Of a stretch of DNA of 64,000 bases, positions 35,513 through 44,900 are shown piece by piece. The notes under the pieces were generated by a model. The model was not told where the DNA came from. It saw nothing but the letters and a program-made list of their open reading frames with translations, and ran no database searches. Made by a program: the position numbers and the translations under genes. Source of the stretch: G965197675 sp965197675 (lineage in GTDB: Bacteria > Chloroflexota > Dehalococcoidia > Plut-88900); the NCBI GenBank assembly GCA_965197675.1, contig OZ240221.1, positions 1,364,001 through 1,428,000 of the forward strand, written 5' to 3'. How positions within the stretch are numbered: the stretch's first letter is position 1; each line of letters begins with the position of its first letter.

Positions 35513-35751
35513 CTTGCGAGGGCAGAGACGTGATGATATGCTGGCTATGATCGTTGGTGTCACACCCTCCCAGGTGATACATCCTCTGACGATCGGAGCC
35601 CGTTAGCAGACAGCCTAGTGGTCTCTTCATCTCAGTACAAGAGGATTTGCTATGAAGCGATGTCGCATGTGCTGGAAAAAGGCCTTTGTCCCTCTAAGAC
35701 AGACCCTCAGGGAAAGAGTGTTGGGGGCGGGGCGTCTAGGAGACTAATCAT
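35513..35751. other. Short gap after the IS remnant
   Basis: No gene is seen. An AAAGGCCTTTGTCCCTCTAA half of the widespread repeat lies near 35680, followed by CCCTCAGGGAAAGAGTGTTG, a piece also found near 47830. Confidence 0.5.
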
Positions 35752-36090
35752 CTAATCGGACAGCGATTGGATGAAGTCTTCCCTGGGAGGGCTGAATATG
35801 TCCAACGCTACAGCCCTGCCTCGGTTCGCCGTCGCGATGTGCTCCACTCCCGATGGAACGAAATACGCATCTCCCTCTTTTATTACGCTACTCTCGCCCG
35901 CTATCGTTAGCTCGAACTCTCCCTCTAACCCCATCCCCATCTGCTCGTGAGGATGGCTGTGAAGAGGCACTACAGCACCATCTTCCAGCGTGATATGTAC
36001 CATCATCACTTTCTCTCCCCATATGGGTCTTATAGTGACTCCTGGCGCCATCTCCTTGGATTGGGCTTCCAAGAAATCGTAGAAGGGCAT
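35752..36090 (-). CDS. Single-domain cupin protein
   Basis: This 112-residue cupin barrel has the two metal motifs HITLEDGAVVPLHSHPHEQMGMGLEG and GDAYFVPSGVEHIATA. The His pair in HSHPHEQ and His in VEH bind a metal. The start is the ATG at 36090, which has GGAGG six bases upstream; a longer frame to 36132 would overlap its own -10 box. It is divergent from the proline racemase-family gene and shares a 120-base promoter region. It may be a small-molecule isomerase or oxygenase, or a sensor; no specific role is visible. Confidence 0.85.
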   Translation of the reverse strand: MPFYDFLEAQSKEMAPGVTIRPIWGEKVMMVHITLEDGAVVPLHSHPHEQMGMGLEGEFELTIAGESSVIKEGDAYFVPSGVEHIATANRGRAVALDIFSPPREDFIQSLSD

Positions 36091-36130
36091 TTGAATCCTC
36101 CGTATGTCGGAAAGAGTTGCATTTTTCGAC

Positions 36131-36136
36131 ATTATA
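36131..36136 (-). promoter_or_regulatory. -10 box for the cupin gene
   Basis: TATAAT on the minus strand (ATTATA at 36131-36136) lies 41 bases before the cupin ATG. Confidence 0.5.
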
Positions 36137-36166
36137 AGATTACCATGATGGCTGCTGGGTCAGGAG

Positions 36167-36172
36167 TATAAT
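36167..36172 (+). promoter_or_regulatory. -10 box for the proline racemase-family gene
   Basis: TATAAT at 36167-36172 on the plus strand lies 38 bases before the ATG at 36210. With the opposite TATAAT 31 bases away it forms a divergent promoter pair. Confidence 0.55.
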
Positions 36173-36209
36173 TCGATTAGGATCGGAGAGTCTTGTGTAG
36201 GGGGTGTGT

Positions 36210-37217
36210 ATGAATTTGGAGAGGATCATATCAACCATCGATTCTCATACTGTTGGCGAGCCTACCCGGACGGTAGTAAACGGAATACCCAAGATTCCCG
36301 GCGAGACGATGGTTGAAAAGCAGCGCTATTTCCGGGAGCATCTCGATTCCATACGCACCACCCTGATGATGGAGCCTCGAGGACACCCTGACCTGGTCGG
36401 TGCCGTCATAACGGATCCCGTATCCCAAGATGGCGATTTCGGAGTTTTATTCATGGACGCTTCGGGGTATGAGGCTATGTGTGGACACGGCACCATAGGT
36501 ATCGTTACCACCCTAGTCGAGACGGGTCAGGTCCAGGCTGAGAGACCCATCACCAGAGTCAACGTCGACACACCCATTGGTACTGTCACGACCGAGGCCA
36601 AAGTAGTCGAGGATGGCCATGTAACCGAAGTGAGTTTCTCTAATGTCCCCTCTTTTGTTTACATGCCTGATGCTCAGGTTCGTTTCAAAGGAGAGGAAAT
36701 AGCCACTGACATCGTGTTCGGAGGAAATTTCTACGCCATACTGCCTACTGCCCGACTCGGCCTCAGTTTCGCTTCCGACAACATCCACACTCTAGTCGAA
36801 AAGGGTATAGCATTTAGAGACGCAGCCAAAGAGCAGTTGGAGATACGACATCCCATAGAACCAGACGTCCCCAGCCTACATGGCGTTCAGCTATTCGAAG
36901 ACAGCCCCACTCCAGGCGTGGGAGCCCGAAATCTAGTGGTATTTGCTCAGCGGGCCTACGATCGCTCTCCCTGTGGAACTGGAACATCGGCTAAGCTGGC
37001 CCTGTTGCACTCCAAAGGCGAGATAGACGTTGGGCAGGAGTACATCCACGAGAGCATCATAGGCACCAAGTTCAACGCTAAGATAATCGAAGAGACTAGC
37101 GTAAACGGATACCCTGCCATTATCCCTGAAATCTCCGGCTCAGCCTATATCACAGGCGTACACCAGTTCTTCTTAGACAGCCGTGATCCGCTAAAGGATG
37201 GGTTCTTACTGGGGTGA
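36210..37217 (+). CDS. Proline racemase / hydroxyproline epimerase family enzyme
   Basis: This 335-residue member of the proline racemase superfamily has both catalytic cysteines: MCGHGTIG near residue 91 and SPCGTGTSAKLA near 252. Two cysteines mean a racemase or 4-hydroxyproline 2-epimerase; the dehydratase branch has Thr at the second site. The opening IDSHTVGEPTR is also typical. It would invert a (hydroxy)proline alpha carbon without cofactor, in the cytoplasm. I use the ATG at 36210; a GTG two codons upstream is possible. The stop overlaps the end of the convergent mscS-like gene by twelve bases. Confidence 0.9.
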   Translation: MNLERIISTIDSHTVGEPTRTVVNGIPKIPGETMVEKQRYFREHLDSIRTTLMMEPRGHPDLVGAVITDPVSQDGDFGVLFMDASGYEAMCGHGTIGIVTTLVETGQVQAERPITRVNVDTPIGTVTTEAKVVEDGHVTEVSFSNVPSFVYMPDAQVRFKGEEIATDIVFGGNFYAILPTARLGLSFASDNIHTLVEKGIAFRDAAKEQLEIRHPIEPDVPSLHGVQLFEDSPTPGVGARNLVVFAQRAYDRSPCGTGTSAKLALLHSKGEIDVGQEYIHESIIGTKFNAKIIEETSVNGYPAIIPEISGSAYITGVHQFFLDSRDPLKDGFLLG

Positions 37218-38040
37218 TCCGGTGCTTTCTCCGGGCTTTTCGCCGTCACCCCAGTAGACCGTCATGTGGGGGAAGGGTATCTCGATTCCTTCTTCGTCGA
37301 ACGCCTTCTTTATCCGCTTCCGCAGCTCGCCCATGACATTCCACTGGTGAATGGGCTTGGTAGTTCCCAAGACCTTGACGTCTATCCCAGAACCCCCCAG
37401 GTTGTTTATCCTCAGGACCTGAGGCGGATCGATGATAATCGACTTCCAAGCCTCTTCCTCAGTGAGCTGCTTACCAACCCGGTTGATGACCTCAATCACC
37501 CTCTCCAAGTCTTCTTTTGTAGGCAACACTGATATCCAGGTTCACTCGAGACCACTCACGGGTGTAGTTGCTGGCGACGGTTATCTCGCCGTTGGGGATA
37601 TAATGAACAATCCCGTCCAAGTCCCTGATGACAGTTCGTCTTATTCCCACTTCCTCCACCAACTCACTTTTACCGGCGATGTTCACCACGTCGCCCTTCC
37701 TATACTGATCATCTATGATGATAATCATTCCTCTGAGAACATCCTTAATCAGGCTCTGCCCTGCCAAACTCACAGCAAGCCCGGCTATCCCAACCCCCGC
37801 CAACAAAGGCCCAATGCTTATGCCCACCTCGGAGATTATGGTTACCGTGGCTACTATCAGAATTGCCGCCGTACCGGCGGTATTAGTCACTCCTGTGAGT
37901 GTCTGCCATCTCTTCTTTTGTTCCTCATCCAACTCTGGTCTGAGTTGACGAGCAATTATAGCCCTAGCCATTCTCCTCGAGAACAGGCGTAGTCCGGCAT
38001 ATCCCACTAGGGCTAAAACCGGCACGGCACCGATGCGCAC
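37206..38040 (-). pseudogene. MscS-type mechanosensitive channel, frameshifted
   Basis: Two minus-strand frames together make one MscS channel. The upstream part (38040-37492) has membrane helices, the pore-lining GVGIAGLAVSLAGQSLIKDV and the beta-domain start VHYIPNGEITVASNYTREWS. The downstream part (from about 37530 to 37206) has EDLERVIEVINRVG and the C-terminal PHMTVYWG. They join only if one base is removed from the T4 run at 37515-37518 (plus strand), where AAA GAA GAC is expected. A second shift near 38050 may have cut the N-terminus. It is either a decaying gene or a sequencing error in a homopolymer. The channel would release solutes on osmotic downshock. Confidence 0.8.
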
Positions 38041-38127
38041 GCCCTCGACAGCCAGCCCATGACATCATCAACACTACGTATATCAGCAAGCAAGCCGAGC
38101 ATGACTAAGCGCACTCCGTCGGTTTTA

Positions 38128-38451
38128 TCAGCTCGGGGAGGTCTCCTCAGAGTTGAGGGCATCCCAGGGATTGACGCAAACACTGATGGAGGCAGGCTCT
38201 TCCAACAACGGCTCTATCACCCCGAGTAGGCTCTGATGCTCCTGACTGGACTCCCACCTCTTCCAGTCATTGATGGAGTTCCAGGTGCTGATGATAAGAT
38301 ATGACCCATGGTTTTCGGCATCCTCCAGAGTCTCCCCTGAAACGTAGCCAAGCTCTTTGGTGGCGGAGGCTCTCATCTCCAGGATAGTGTTAAGTGCTTC
38401 TTGTTCTCGCCCCTTTTTAATATGACGTTCAATCAACACCCTGACAAGCAT
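38128..38451 (-). CDS. Antibiotic biosynthesis monooxygenase (ABM) domain protein
   Basis: This 107-residue ferredoxin-like ABM protein starts LVRVLIERHIKKGREQE, has LGYVSGETLEDAEN and a central YLIISTWNSINDWKRWESS strand-helix, and ends in VCVNPWDAL. Such dimers act as small monooxygenases, haem-degrading enzymes or stress proteins; no haem ligand is certain here. GATGAGGA stands before the ATG. It lies 61 bases after the TFIIB-type zinc finger gene on the same strand. Confidence 0.82.
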   Translation of the reverse strand: MLVRVLIERHIKKGREQEALNTILEMRASATKELGYVSGETLEDAENHGSYLIISTWNSINDWKRWESSQEHQSLLGVIEPLLEEPASISVCVNPWDALNSEETSPS

Positions 38452-38512
38452 TCCTCATCCTCCATCCAACTACAGTCCACTCATTATCCGCCCTTTGCAG
38501 ATAACCTTGGCT

Positions 38513-38917
38513 TTACCGCCTTCTGCGTAGCTTAGATAGAAATCCGAACCATTCCGACTCTGCCTTAGCTGAGCGATCCAAATCCTTGATCCGCTGCTTC
38601 ATTAGCTCTAGCACTCGTTTGTCCTCGCCGCCATCCAGCCAGTATCCATCGTTGCTGTCACAAGTATCGATGGGCAGATTGTAGGCCCGATAGTTGAAGG
38701 TGGTCATGTGGCCATTACATTTGGGGCAAGCAATGTCACTGGGCCTCGGGCTATACTCCATCATCCCCTTCAGCCTATCATCGGTGAATATGGTATCTTC
38801 CAACTGGTCTAGTTCATGAATGTCCAACCACATGCCCTGACACCTTGAGCATCTATCGATCTCGATTCCTTTATACGTCTCGGTTTTGAGAACGGTATCA
38901 TCGCGGGGACACTTCAC
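38513..38917 (-). CDS. Double TFIIB-type zinc finger protein
   Basis: This 134-residue protein has two zinc ribbons: CPRDDTVL...CSRCQGMWLD at the N-terminus and CPKCNGHMTTF...DTCDSNDGYWLDGGE in the middle (zf-TFIIB family). A charged helical tail ends in RRRR. I start it at the GTG at 38917, which follows GAGG by six bases and makes the first codons Met-Lys-Cys-Pro, the usual opening. In the second ribbon only one cysteine of the last pair is present (CDS), so metal binding there may be weak. The role is unknown; it may be a nucleic-acid or protein-binding helper. Confidence 0.82.
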   Translation of the reverse strand: MKCPRDDTVLKTETYKGIEIDRCSRCQGMWLDIHELDQLEDTIFTDDRLKGMMEYSPRPSDIACPKCNGHMTTFNYRAYNLPIDTCDSNDGYWLDGGEDKRVLELMKQRIKDLDRSAKAESEWFGFLSKLRRRR

Positions 38918-39076
38918 TATCCACCTCAATTACAGGCTAGGCCACGTGGCAAAAAGAGAAATTTTATAGAAGGATACCACACTACTATTACAACGACCAC
39001 CCACGGAAAAGATAGCCCTTTACGTTTGACTATTCTGGTTCAGCGAGTCAAAATACAGCTACTTTTGGAGTAATCC

Positions 39077-39301
39077 TTGAGAGACAAGTCTTCAGAGAAC
39101 GTTCGTTCCTACTTCTCCGACCTGAGTCGAGAAGACGTACTCCACTTGGCCGGTATGCTTAACATTCCCATCGAAGAGGAAGACCTGGACGAAGTGCGCT
39201 TCCGCCTCAGCGCCCTCTCCCGAGAGCTAAGTCAGTTGGACTTTGATCTTCTAGAAACGGCCGACCCCATGCCCACCAGAACCCCCGAGGAAGCCTCTTA
39301 G
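39077..39301 (+). CDS. Small GatC-like subunit
   Basis: This 74-residue protein resembles the GatC helper of amidotransferases: a helix ENVRSYFSDLSREDVLHLAGML, the LNIPIEEEDLDEVRFRLSAL segment, and a short tail with acidic and proline residues. A TTG start has GGAG six bases before it. The amidase gene starts one base after its stop, so they are translated together and probably bind each other. It may be a helper of a carbon-nitrogen hydrolase rather than the tRNA enzyme, since no gatB is near. Confidence 0.65.
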   Translation: MRDKSSENVRSYFSDLSREDVLHLAGMLNIPIEEEDLDEVRFRLSALSRELSQLDFDLLETADPMPTRTPEEAS

Positions 39302-39302
39302 A

Positions 39303-40721
39303 ATGTCGGACAACCAGCTAGCTTTCAAATCGGTTGCTCAACTGGCCCCTATGATCCAGTCCAGGGGGCTTTCCCCCCTTGAGCTGGTAGAGGTCTATCT
39401 GGAACGCATCGACCGTCTGGACAAGAAGCTCGGCGCCTTCATAACCGTCTGCCGAGACCAGGCCCTGGAGACAGCGAAGCAAGCCGAGAAGGACATACGG
39501 GCTGGAAACTACATCGGACCCCTTCACGGCATACCCATATCCATCAAGGACCAGTTTGACACTGAGGGAGTCCGCACCACGTTGGGGTCTCGTATCTTCA
39601 GCGACAACATTCCTGATCGCGATGCCACCATCGTCACCCGTCTTAAGCAGTCGGGAGCCGTTCTGTTGGGGAAGCTCAACTTGACCGAGTTTGCCTTTGG
39701 AGATACCCGGTTCTACCCTTATGGCATTCCAAGAAACCCGTGGAATCCAGACATGATCCCAGGAGGCTCCAGCAGCGGTTCAGGTATAGCAGTCGCTGCA
39801 TCTCTGAGTGCCGCTACCATAGGGGAGGATACTGGAGGTTCGGTGAGACTCCCCGCGGCCATGTGTGGAGTAACCGGTATTCGACCTACCTTCGGAAGGG
39901 TTAGCCGCTACGGTAGCTTTCCCATGTCTTGGTCGATGGACATCGCTGGTCCTCTGACCAAGACAGTGGAGGACTGCGCCTTGGTGCTTGGTGCTATATC
40001 AGGCCATGACCCCAAGGACCCATTGTCCAGCAGAAAACCAGTGCCAGACTATACGGCCCATCTTCGCGACGGCATCAGAGGTATGAGGGTGGGGTATCTA
40101 GTGGAGCACGTCGAAGCTGAGGGTATTGACGAAGAAATAAAGCACGGAGTGAAGAAAGCCATCTCAGTCTTCGAGGATTTGGGTGCCCAGGTAGCTCCCA
40201 TCTCGGTGCCCCTGGTATCAAAGGCAGGAGCAATTTTCATAGGCACCTGTGATACCGATGCCGCAGGAGCCCATGAAGAGCTACTGAGAACCAGGGCCAA
40301 GGACTATGACCCCGCCACTAGAACGAGACTTTTCGCCTCTAGCCTCCTCCCATCCACCCTTTATCACAGAGCTCAAAGAGCAAGAGAGCTGTTGAGGCGA
40401 CAAATGAATGATGCTTTCAAGAAAGTAGACGTTATACTATCGCCCACTATTCCCACGCCTCCCATCCACGTCGATGAAGCAGCCAAGCCCTTCGTCGATG
40501 CAGAAGACGTGCGTGCAAGGCTATTCGGTGACCGCTCACTTAGTGCTCCCTACAGCCTGGCGGGGCTGCCCGCTCTGACTGTTCCCTGTGGCTTCAACAG
40601 CGCTGGACTTCCCATGGGACTTCAGATTGGTGGCAGAGCCTTCGAGGAGGCCACCATTATGAGAGCTGGAGCCGCCTACGAATCCATCACCGAATGGCAC
40701 GCTCGTCTCCCAAACTTATAG
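39303..40721 (+). CDS. Amidase signature family hydrolase (GatA-like)
   Basis: This 472-residue amidase has the Ser-Ser-Lys triad: Lys in PISIKD (about residue 81), the central Ser in GGSSSGSG (about 157-164) and the nucleophile Ser in GEDTGGSVRLPA (about 179-190). The fold is the amidase-signature type, with the closing LAGLPALTVPCGF. It hydrolyses or transfers the nitrogen of an amide. The closest well-known relative is GatA of the Glu-tRNA(Gln) amidotransferase, but catabolic amidases look alike. The small GatC-like gene directly before it supports a heteromeric enzyme. Confidence 0.88.
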   Translation: MSDNQLAFKSVAQLAPMIQSRGLSPLELVEVYLERIDRLDKKLGAFITVCRDQALETAKQAEKDIRAGNYIGPLHGIPISIKDQFDTEGVRTTLGSRIFSDNIPDRDATIVTRLKQSGAVLLGKLNLTEFAFGDTRFYPYGIPRNPWNPDMIPGGSSSGSGIAVAASLSAATIGEDTGGSVRLPAAMCGVTGIRPTFGRVSRYGSFPMSWSMDIAGPLTKTVEDCALVLGAISGHDPKDPLSSRKPVPDYTAHLRDGIRGMRVGYLVEHVEAEGIDEEIKHGVKKAISVFEDLGAQVAPISVPLVSKAGAIFIGTCDTDAAGAHEELLRTRAKDYDPATRTRLFASSLLPSTLYHRAQRARELLRRQMNDAFKKVDVILSPTIPTPPIHVDEAAKPFVDAEDVRARLFGDRSLSAPYSLAGLPALTVPCGFNSAGLPMGLQIGGRAFEEATIMRAGAAYESITEWHARLPNL

Positions 40722-40759
40722 AGACTATCTCACAGTTCAACGGCAGCCTGACCTATATA

Positions 40760-40787
40760 TTGACACAATTGTGAAATGATTTACAAT
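40760..40787 (+). promoter_or_regulatory. Strong sigma-70-type promoter for the ABC operon
   Basis: A -35 TTGACA (40760-40765) and -10 TACAAT (40782-40787) are separated by 16 bases. A palindrome CACAATTGTG (40764-40773) overlaps the -35 end and could be an operator. The ATG is 16 bases past the -10, so the leader would be only about ten bases. Confidence 0.7.
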
Positions 40788-40803
40788 GCATGCGGGTGAA
40801 TAG

Positions 40804-41547
40804 ATGGAAGCTCAGGACATGCAAGCGACAACACCTTCCACCAATGACAATCAGGGACCCAAGATTGAAGCCGTGGGAATTCACAAGACCTACGACACAG
40901 GAAGAGTCAAGGTGCACGCCCTCCGCGGAGTAGACCTCACCGTGTCCAGCGGAGAGATGGTGGCCATCATGGGACCCAGCGGCTGCGGAAAGACCACTCT
41001 TCTTAACTGCATGTCTGGCCTGGACGACATAGATGGAGGCACAATAAAAATTGGTGGCTCAGACTTGTCCGCCATGTCGGATAACCAGAAGACCCGCTAT
41101 CGTGCGACCAGGATGGGCTATATTTTCCAGTTCTTCAACCTCTTGCCCGTTCTGACCGCCGTTGAAAACGTGGAGCTTCCCCTGCTGGTCTCCGGCACGA
41201 AGGCACACGAGGCGCGGGAGAAAGCGAGAGCATCTCTGGCCTTGGTAGGTCTAGTGGATAGAGAGAACCACGACCCAATGGAGCTCTCAGGGGGAGAGCA
41301 GCAGCGGGTCACCATTGCCAGATCCTTGGTAAACCAACCCGAGATCGTCTGGGCCGATGAGCCTACCGGTAACCTGGACAGCGAAAACTCGGAGGATATT
41401 GTCGCTCTCATGCGGAACCTCAACCAGGAGCAAGGCCTCACCTTCGTCATCGTCACCCACGACATCAGCGTCGGTCACAAGGCGGACCGCCTAATTCGAA
41501 TGGCTGACGGTCAGATCGTTGAGGAGACCATTCTAAACACCCAGTAA
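40804..41547 (+). CDS. ABC transporter ATPase, LolD/MacB type
   Basis: This 247-residue ATPase of the LolD/MacB/FtsE group has Walker A GPSGCGKTT, Q-loop FQFFNLLPVLTAVEN, signature LSGGEQQRVTIARSL, Walker B EIVWADEPTGNLDSE and the switch His in IVTHD. The STFN-like FFNLLP and GNLDS motifs are typical of exporters of lipoproteins, peptides or macrolides that work with FtsX-fold permeases. The giant FtsX-type permease gene starts 415 bases downstream. A consensus promoter lies just upstream. Confidence 0.93.
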   Translation: MEAQDMQATTPSTNDNQGPKIEAVGIHKTYDTGRVKVHALRGVDLTVSSGEMVAIMGPSGCGKTTLLNCMSGLDDIDGGTIKIGGSDLSAMSDNQKTRYRATRMGYIFQFFNLLPVLTAVENVELPLLVSGTKAHEAREKARASLALVGLVDRENHDPMELSGGEQQRVTIARSLVNQPEIVWADEPTGNLDSENSEDIVALMRNLNQEQGLTFVIVTHDISVGHKADRLIRMADGQIVEETILNTQ

Positions 41548-41962
41548 ACCTCCAATCCGCTATATCCGCACTGGGGAGGCGAAACATGTTCACCAGAGTG
41601 ACGTTATTCAGGATATACTTATTAGGGGACAGCATAGACTCATCCCCGGCGCCCTTCGAAGAGTCGGCGCTTCCCATGGACAGTAGTGTCCGGAATGTAA
41701 AGGCGTCTACCTCTAGCGGACCGAGGAAGGTAAGAGCCTAGTCGTGACGATATCGGAAACCGGGGAAGCAGCCAGTGCTATCGTGCAGAGAAGATTCTAC
41801 GATCAGCAGCCAGCCGAATCCATGCCTTTGCTTCACTCTATCCCCCCACACGACTATTATGAGATAGTAATTGCAGACTTACCAAGCAACTGGCGCCCCC
41901 CGCTCATCCTGAGCTTGTCGGAGGACATGAGCGAGAATTCAGCGACTGTAGGAAGTTAGCAC
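41548..41962. other. Gap between the ABC ATPase and permease genes
   Basis: There is no certain gene. An open frame at 41744-41959 (71 codons) ends in dispersed-repeat sequence (CCGCTCATCCTGAGCTTGTC, near 41900), which argues against it being real. An AGGAAG site precedes the permease ATG. Confidence 0.55.
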
Positions 41963-44900
41963 ATGGATGAGCTATTTGGCGTCCCTATAAGCTCCATAGC
42001 CGTGGTGCTTGGCATTCTTTTTCTCATTATCGTCTCAATGCTGGCCTACATAGGCGTTAGAAACACCATCCTGGTTCGCATGGCCATTCGAAACGTCCAG
42101 CGACGTCCAGCTCGAGGCATGTTGATAATAATCGGGCTGATGCTTGCCACAGCCATCATCTCCAGCGCTTTCACCACGGGAGACTCCATAACCTTCAGCA
42201 TCAAGAAGGGGGCCACCGACTCCTTACGCTCCCTGGATGAGCTTATTAGAGTGGATGACGGCTCCCCGGTTTGGGAAAACAGGCCTCTACCGGATGAGTT
42301 CGATGAGTCCATTTTCCAAGAGGTAGGACCACTGTTGGAGGCCGACCCCAATGTAGATGGAGTCTTGCCCGTTCTGGTTGAAACGGTCGCCGTCGTGAAT
42401 ACCCGCACTCAGCAGTTCGAGGTTGAGTCTCTCTTCGCCGGGGTAGACCCCTCTCGCGCAAATACATTTGAATCTCTAAGCGACACGGAAGGAAATCCCG
42501 CAGACGTGGCGTCCCTTGGGCCTGACGAGGTGTATATAGATCTGGAGGGCGCCGAAGAGCTAGAAGCCCGGCCAGGTGACGTGCTCGGAGTAGTTCTGAG
42601 GTCGGAAGAGTTGAAGCAGCTAAGAGTCAGGGCTGTATTAGATGGTTGGTACGCCAAAGGCAGTAATGAAGAAACCACCAGCGTATCCAAAGTTGTGCTG
42701 ATGGTCCCCCTAGATCGTGCTCAGGAACTGCTAGATAAAGAAGGACTGCTCACCTACATCTTGGTCTCCAACCGAGGAGATGCCTTCGAGGGTGAATCTC
42801 TAACTCCTAACGTGCTGGAAAGTTTCGGGTCTCTATCCATACTCACGGATAACGGACTGGAGCTATTCGATATCAAGCGACATCTCGTCGAACAGGCCAA
42901 CGAGGTGGGAAGCTTGTTCGTCTCCTTCTTCACTACCTTTGGTCTATTCTCCATTGGTGTGGGATTGCTGCTGATTTTTTTGATCTTTTCCATGCTAGCA
43001 GCCGAACGAAAAAGCGAGATGGGAATGTCCAGAGCCGTAGGAATGCAGCGCAGCCACTTGGTGCGCCTGTTTATGGCAGAGGGATCTATCTATAGCGTGG
43101 GTTCGGCAATAGTCGGCGCCACTATTGGCATTGGACTGGGATATCTCTTGGTTTTCATCACTGCTGGAATCTTTGCGGAAGACCCTACTGAAGACTTCAC
43201 CTTGTCAGCCCACGTAGAGCCTACCAGCGTACTGGTGTCCTTCTTCATTGGCAGCGTCATCACTTTTGCCACCGTAACCTTCGCTTCTTGGAGAATCAGT
43301 CACCTCAACATTGTCAGGGCCATACGAGACATTCCCGAGCCTAAGCTTGCTCGAGCCAGTGGCAGAACCCTCGTATGGGGAATCCTTCTGACGGCACTAG
43401 GGCTGTTCCTACTCATTGCCGGATTTCAGCAGGCTAACCTCACCCTTTTCGGACTGGGCATATCTCTGATCGCCGTTGGAATATCCTTTATTCTGCGTTG
43501 GAGAGGGTTGGCCCAACGTTGGGTGCTGACAGTCACGGGAGTGGTTCTGCTGGCGTACTGGCTGCTCCCGCCCAGCGTCTACAACAGAATTAGGGACGAT
43601 TGGAATCAGGACTTCTCCATCTTCTTCGTTTCGGGCGCCTTGGTGGTAACCGGAGCAGTGCTGGTAACCATTAACAACTCGGGGTTCGTTCTGCGAGCAG
43701 CTACTGTAACCCTAGGTAGAATCAAACGGCTGGCACCCATAGTCAAGTCTGCCGTGTCCTATCCTTTGAGGTTCGGCTTCCGCACGGGACTTTCGGTGGC
43801 GATGTTCGCTCTAGTCATATTCTCCATCACCGTCATGTCTACAGTCATCGAGGGGTTCAACAAGCTGTTCGATGACCAGGAAAGGTTAGGGGGAGGCTAC
43901 GACGTGATAGCCTTCGCTCAAGGCAACCTGAACTCCGTGATGGATCTCCCATCGCAAGTGGCATCCAATCCTGACCTGGCCTTTGTCTCCAGATTAAACG
44001 GCGAACCGGCTGTCGGTACCTTCAGGTCGTTTGCCGAAGCCGATGCCCATCTGGCCAAAGAGCCAGACAGCGAGTTCAACGATACCTTTGTTACCGGAGT
44101 CGACAACGATTTCATCGCTTCCAACCGATATTCCATCACGCTGGCCACGGCCGACTTTCCCACCGATCCCGACCTTCGAAGCGCGGCGGTATGGCAAGCT
44201 CTTAGGGACACCGACGGCTTGGCCATAGTAAACTCCCTTTTAGTTCCTGCCCGTAACAACTTCGGGTTCGAACCCACCTTTGATGAGTTCACCCTCGCCG
44301 GCGTGGAGGATTTGTATTTGGAAAATGAAGTAATGGACCCGGTGGAAATCACCGTACGAGATCTAAAGAGCAACACCGTCTTCGATCTGACAGTCATCGG
44401 TGTGCTGGACGAATTCGCTTCCAGCGGCCCGCTGCCCTTCGGAATCTACACCTCTACCAGCACTCTTAGAGCGGAGCTCCCCAGAGAAGTGGACTCCACT
44501 CAGTTCTTCTTCCAAGTAGAACCTGGGACAGAAGATGCCGCTGAAAGAATCGAGGCGGCATTCTTTCAGAATAGCCTGGAGACCATTCATCTACCTGAGG
44601 TTATCGACGATTTTCAGCAGGGACAGCGATCCTTCTTCAATTTGCTCATAGGGTTCATGTCCCTCGGTCTTGTGGTGGGCACTGTCGCCCTGGGGGTCGT
44701 CAGTGCTCGAGCGGTCGTCGAGCGGCGTCAGCAGATAGGCGTGCTGCGGTCTATCGGATTCTCTCGCAGTATGGTCCAGTTGACCTTCCTGGCTGAGTCC
44801 TCTTTCATAGCTCTGTTGGGAATCGGGCTTGGGCTCATATTGGGGGTTGTCACGTCCATCAATGTGATAGATGACATTCAAACCAGCGAACCAGACGTCC

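Noticed and set aside
41744..41959. 71-codon plus-strand open frame between ABC genes
   Set aside because: Its 3' part is a dispersed repeat (CCGCTCATCCTGAGC), there is no good ribosome site, and no homology is recognised.
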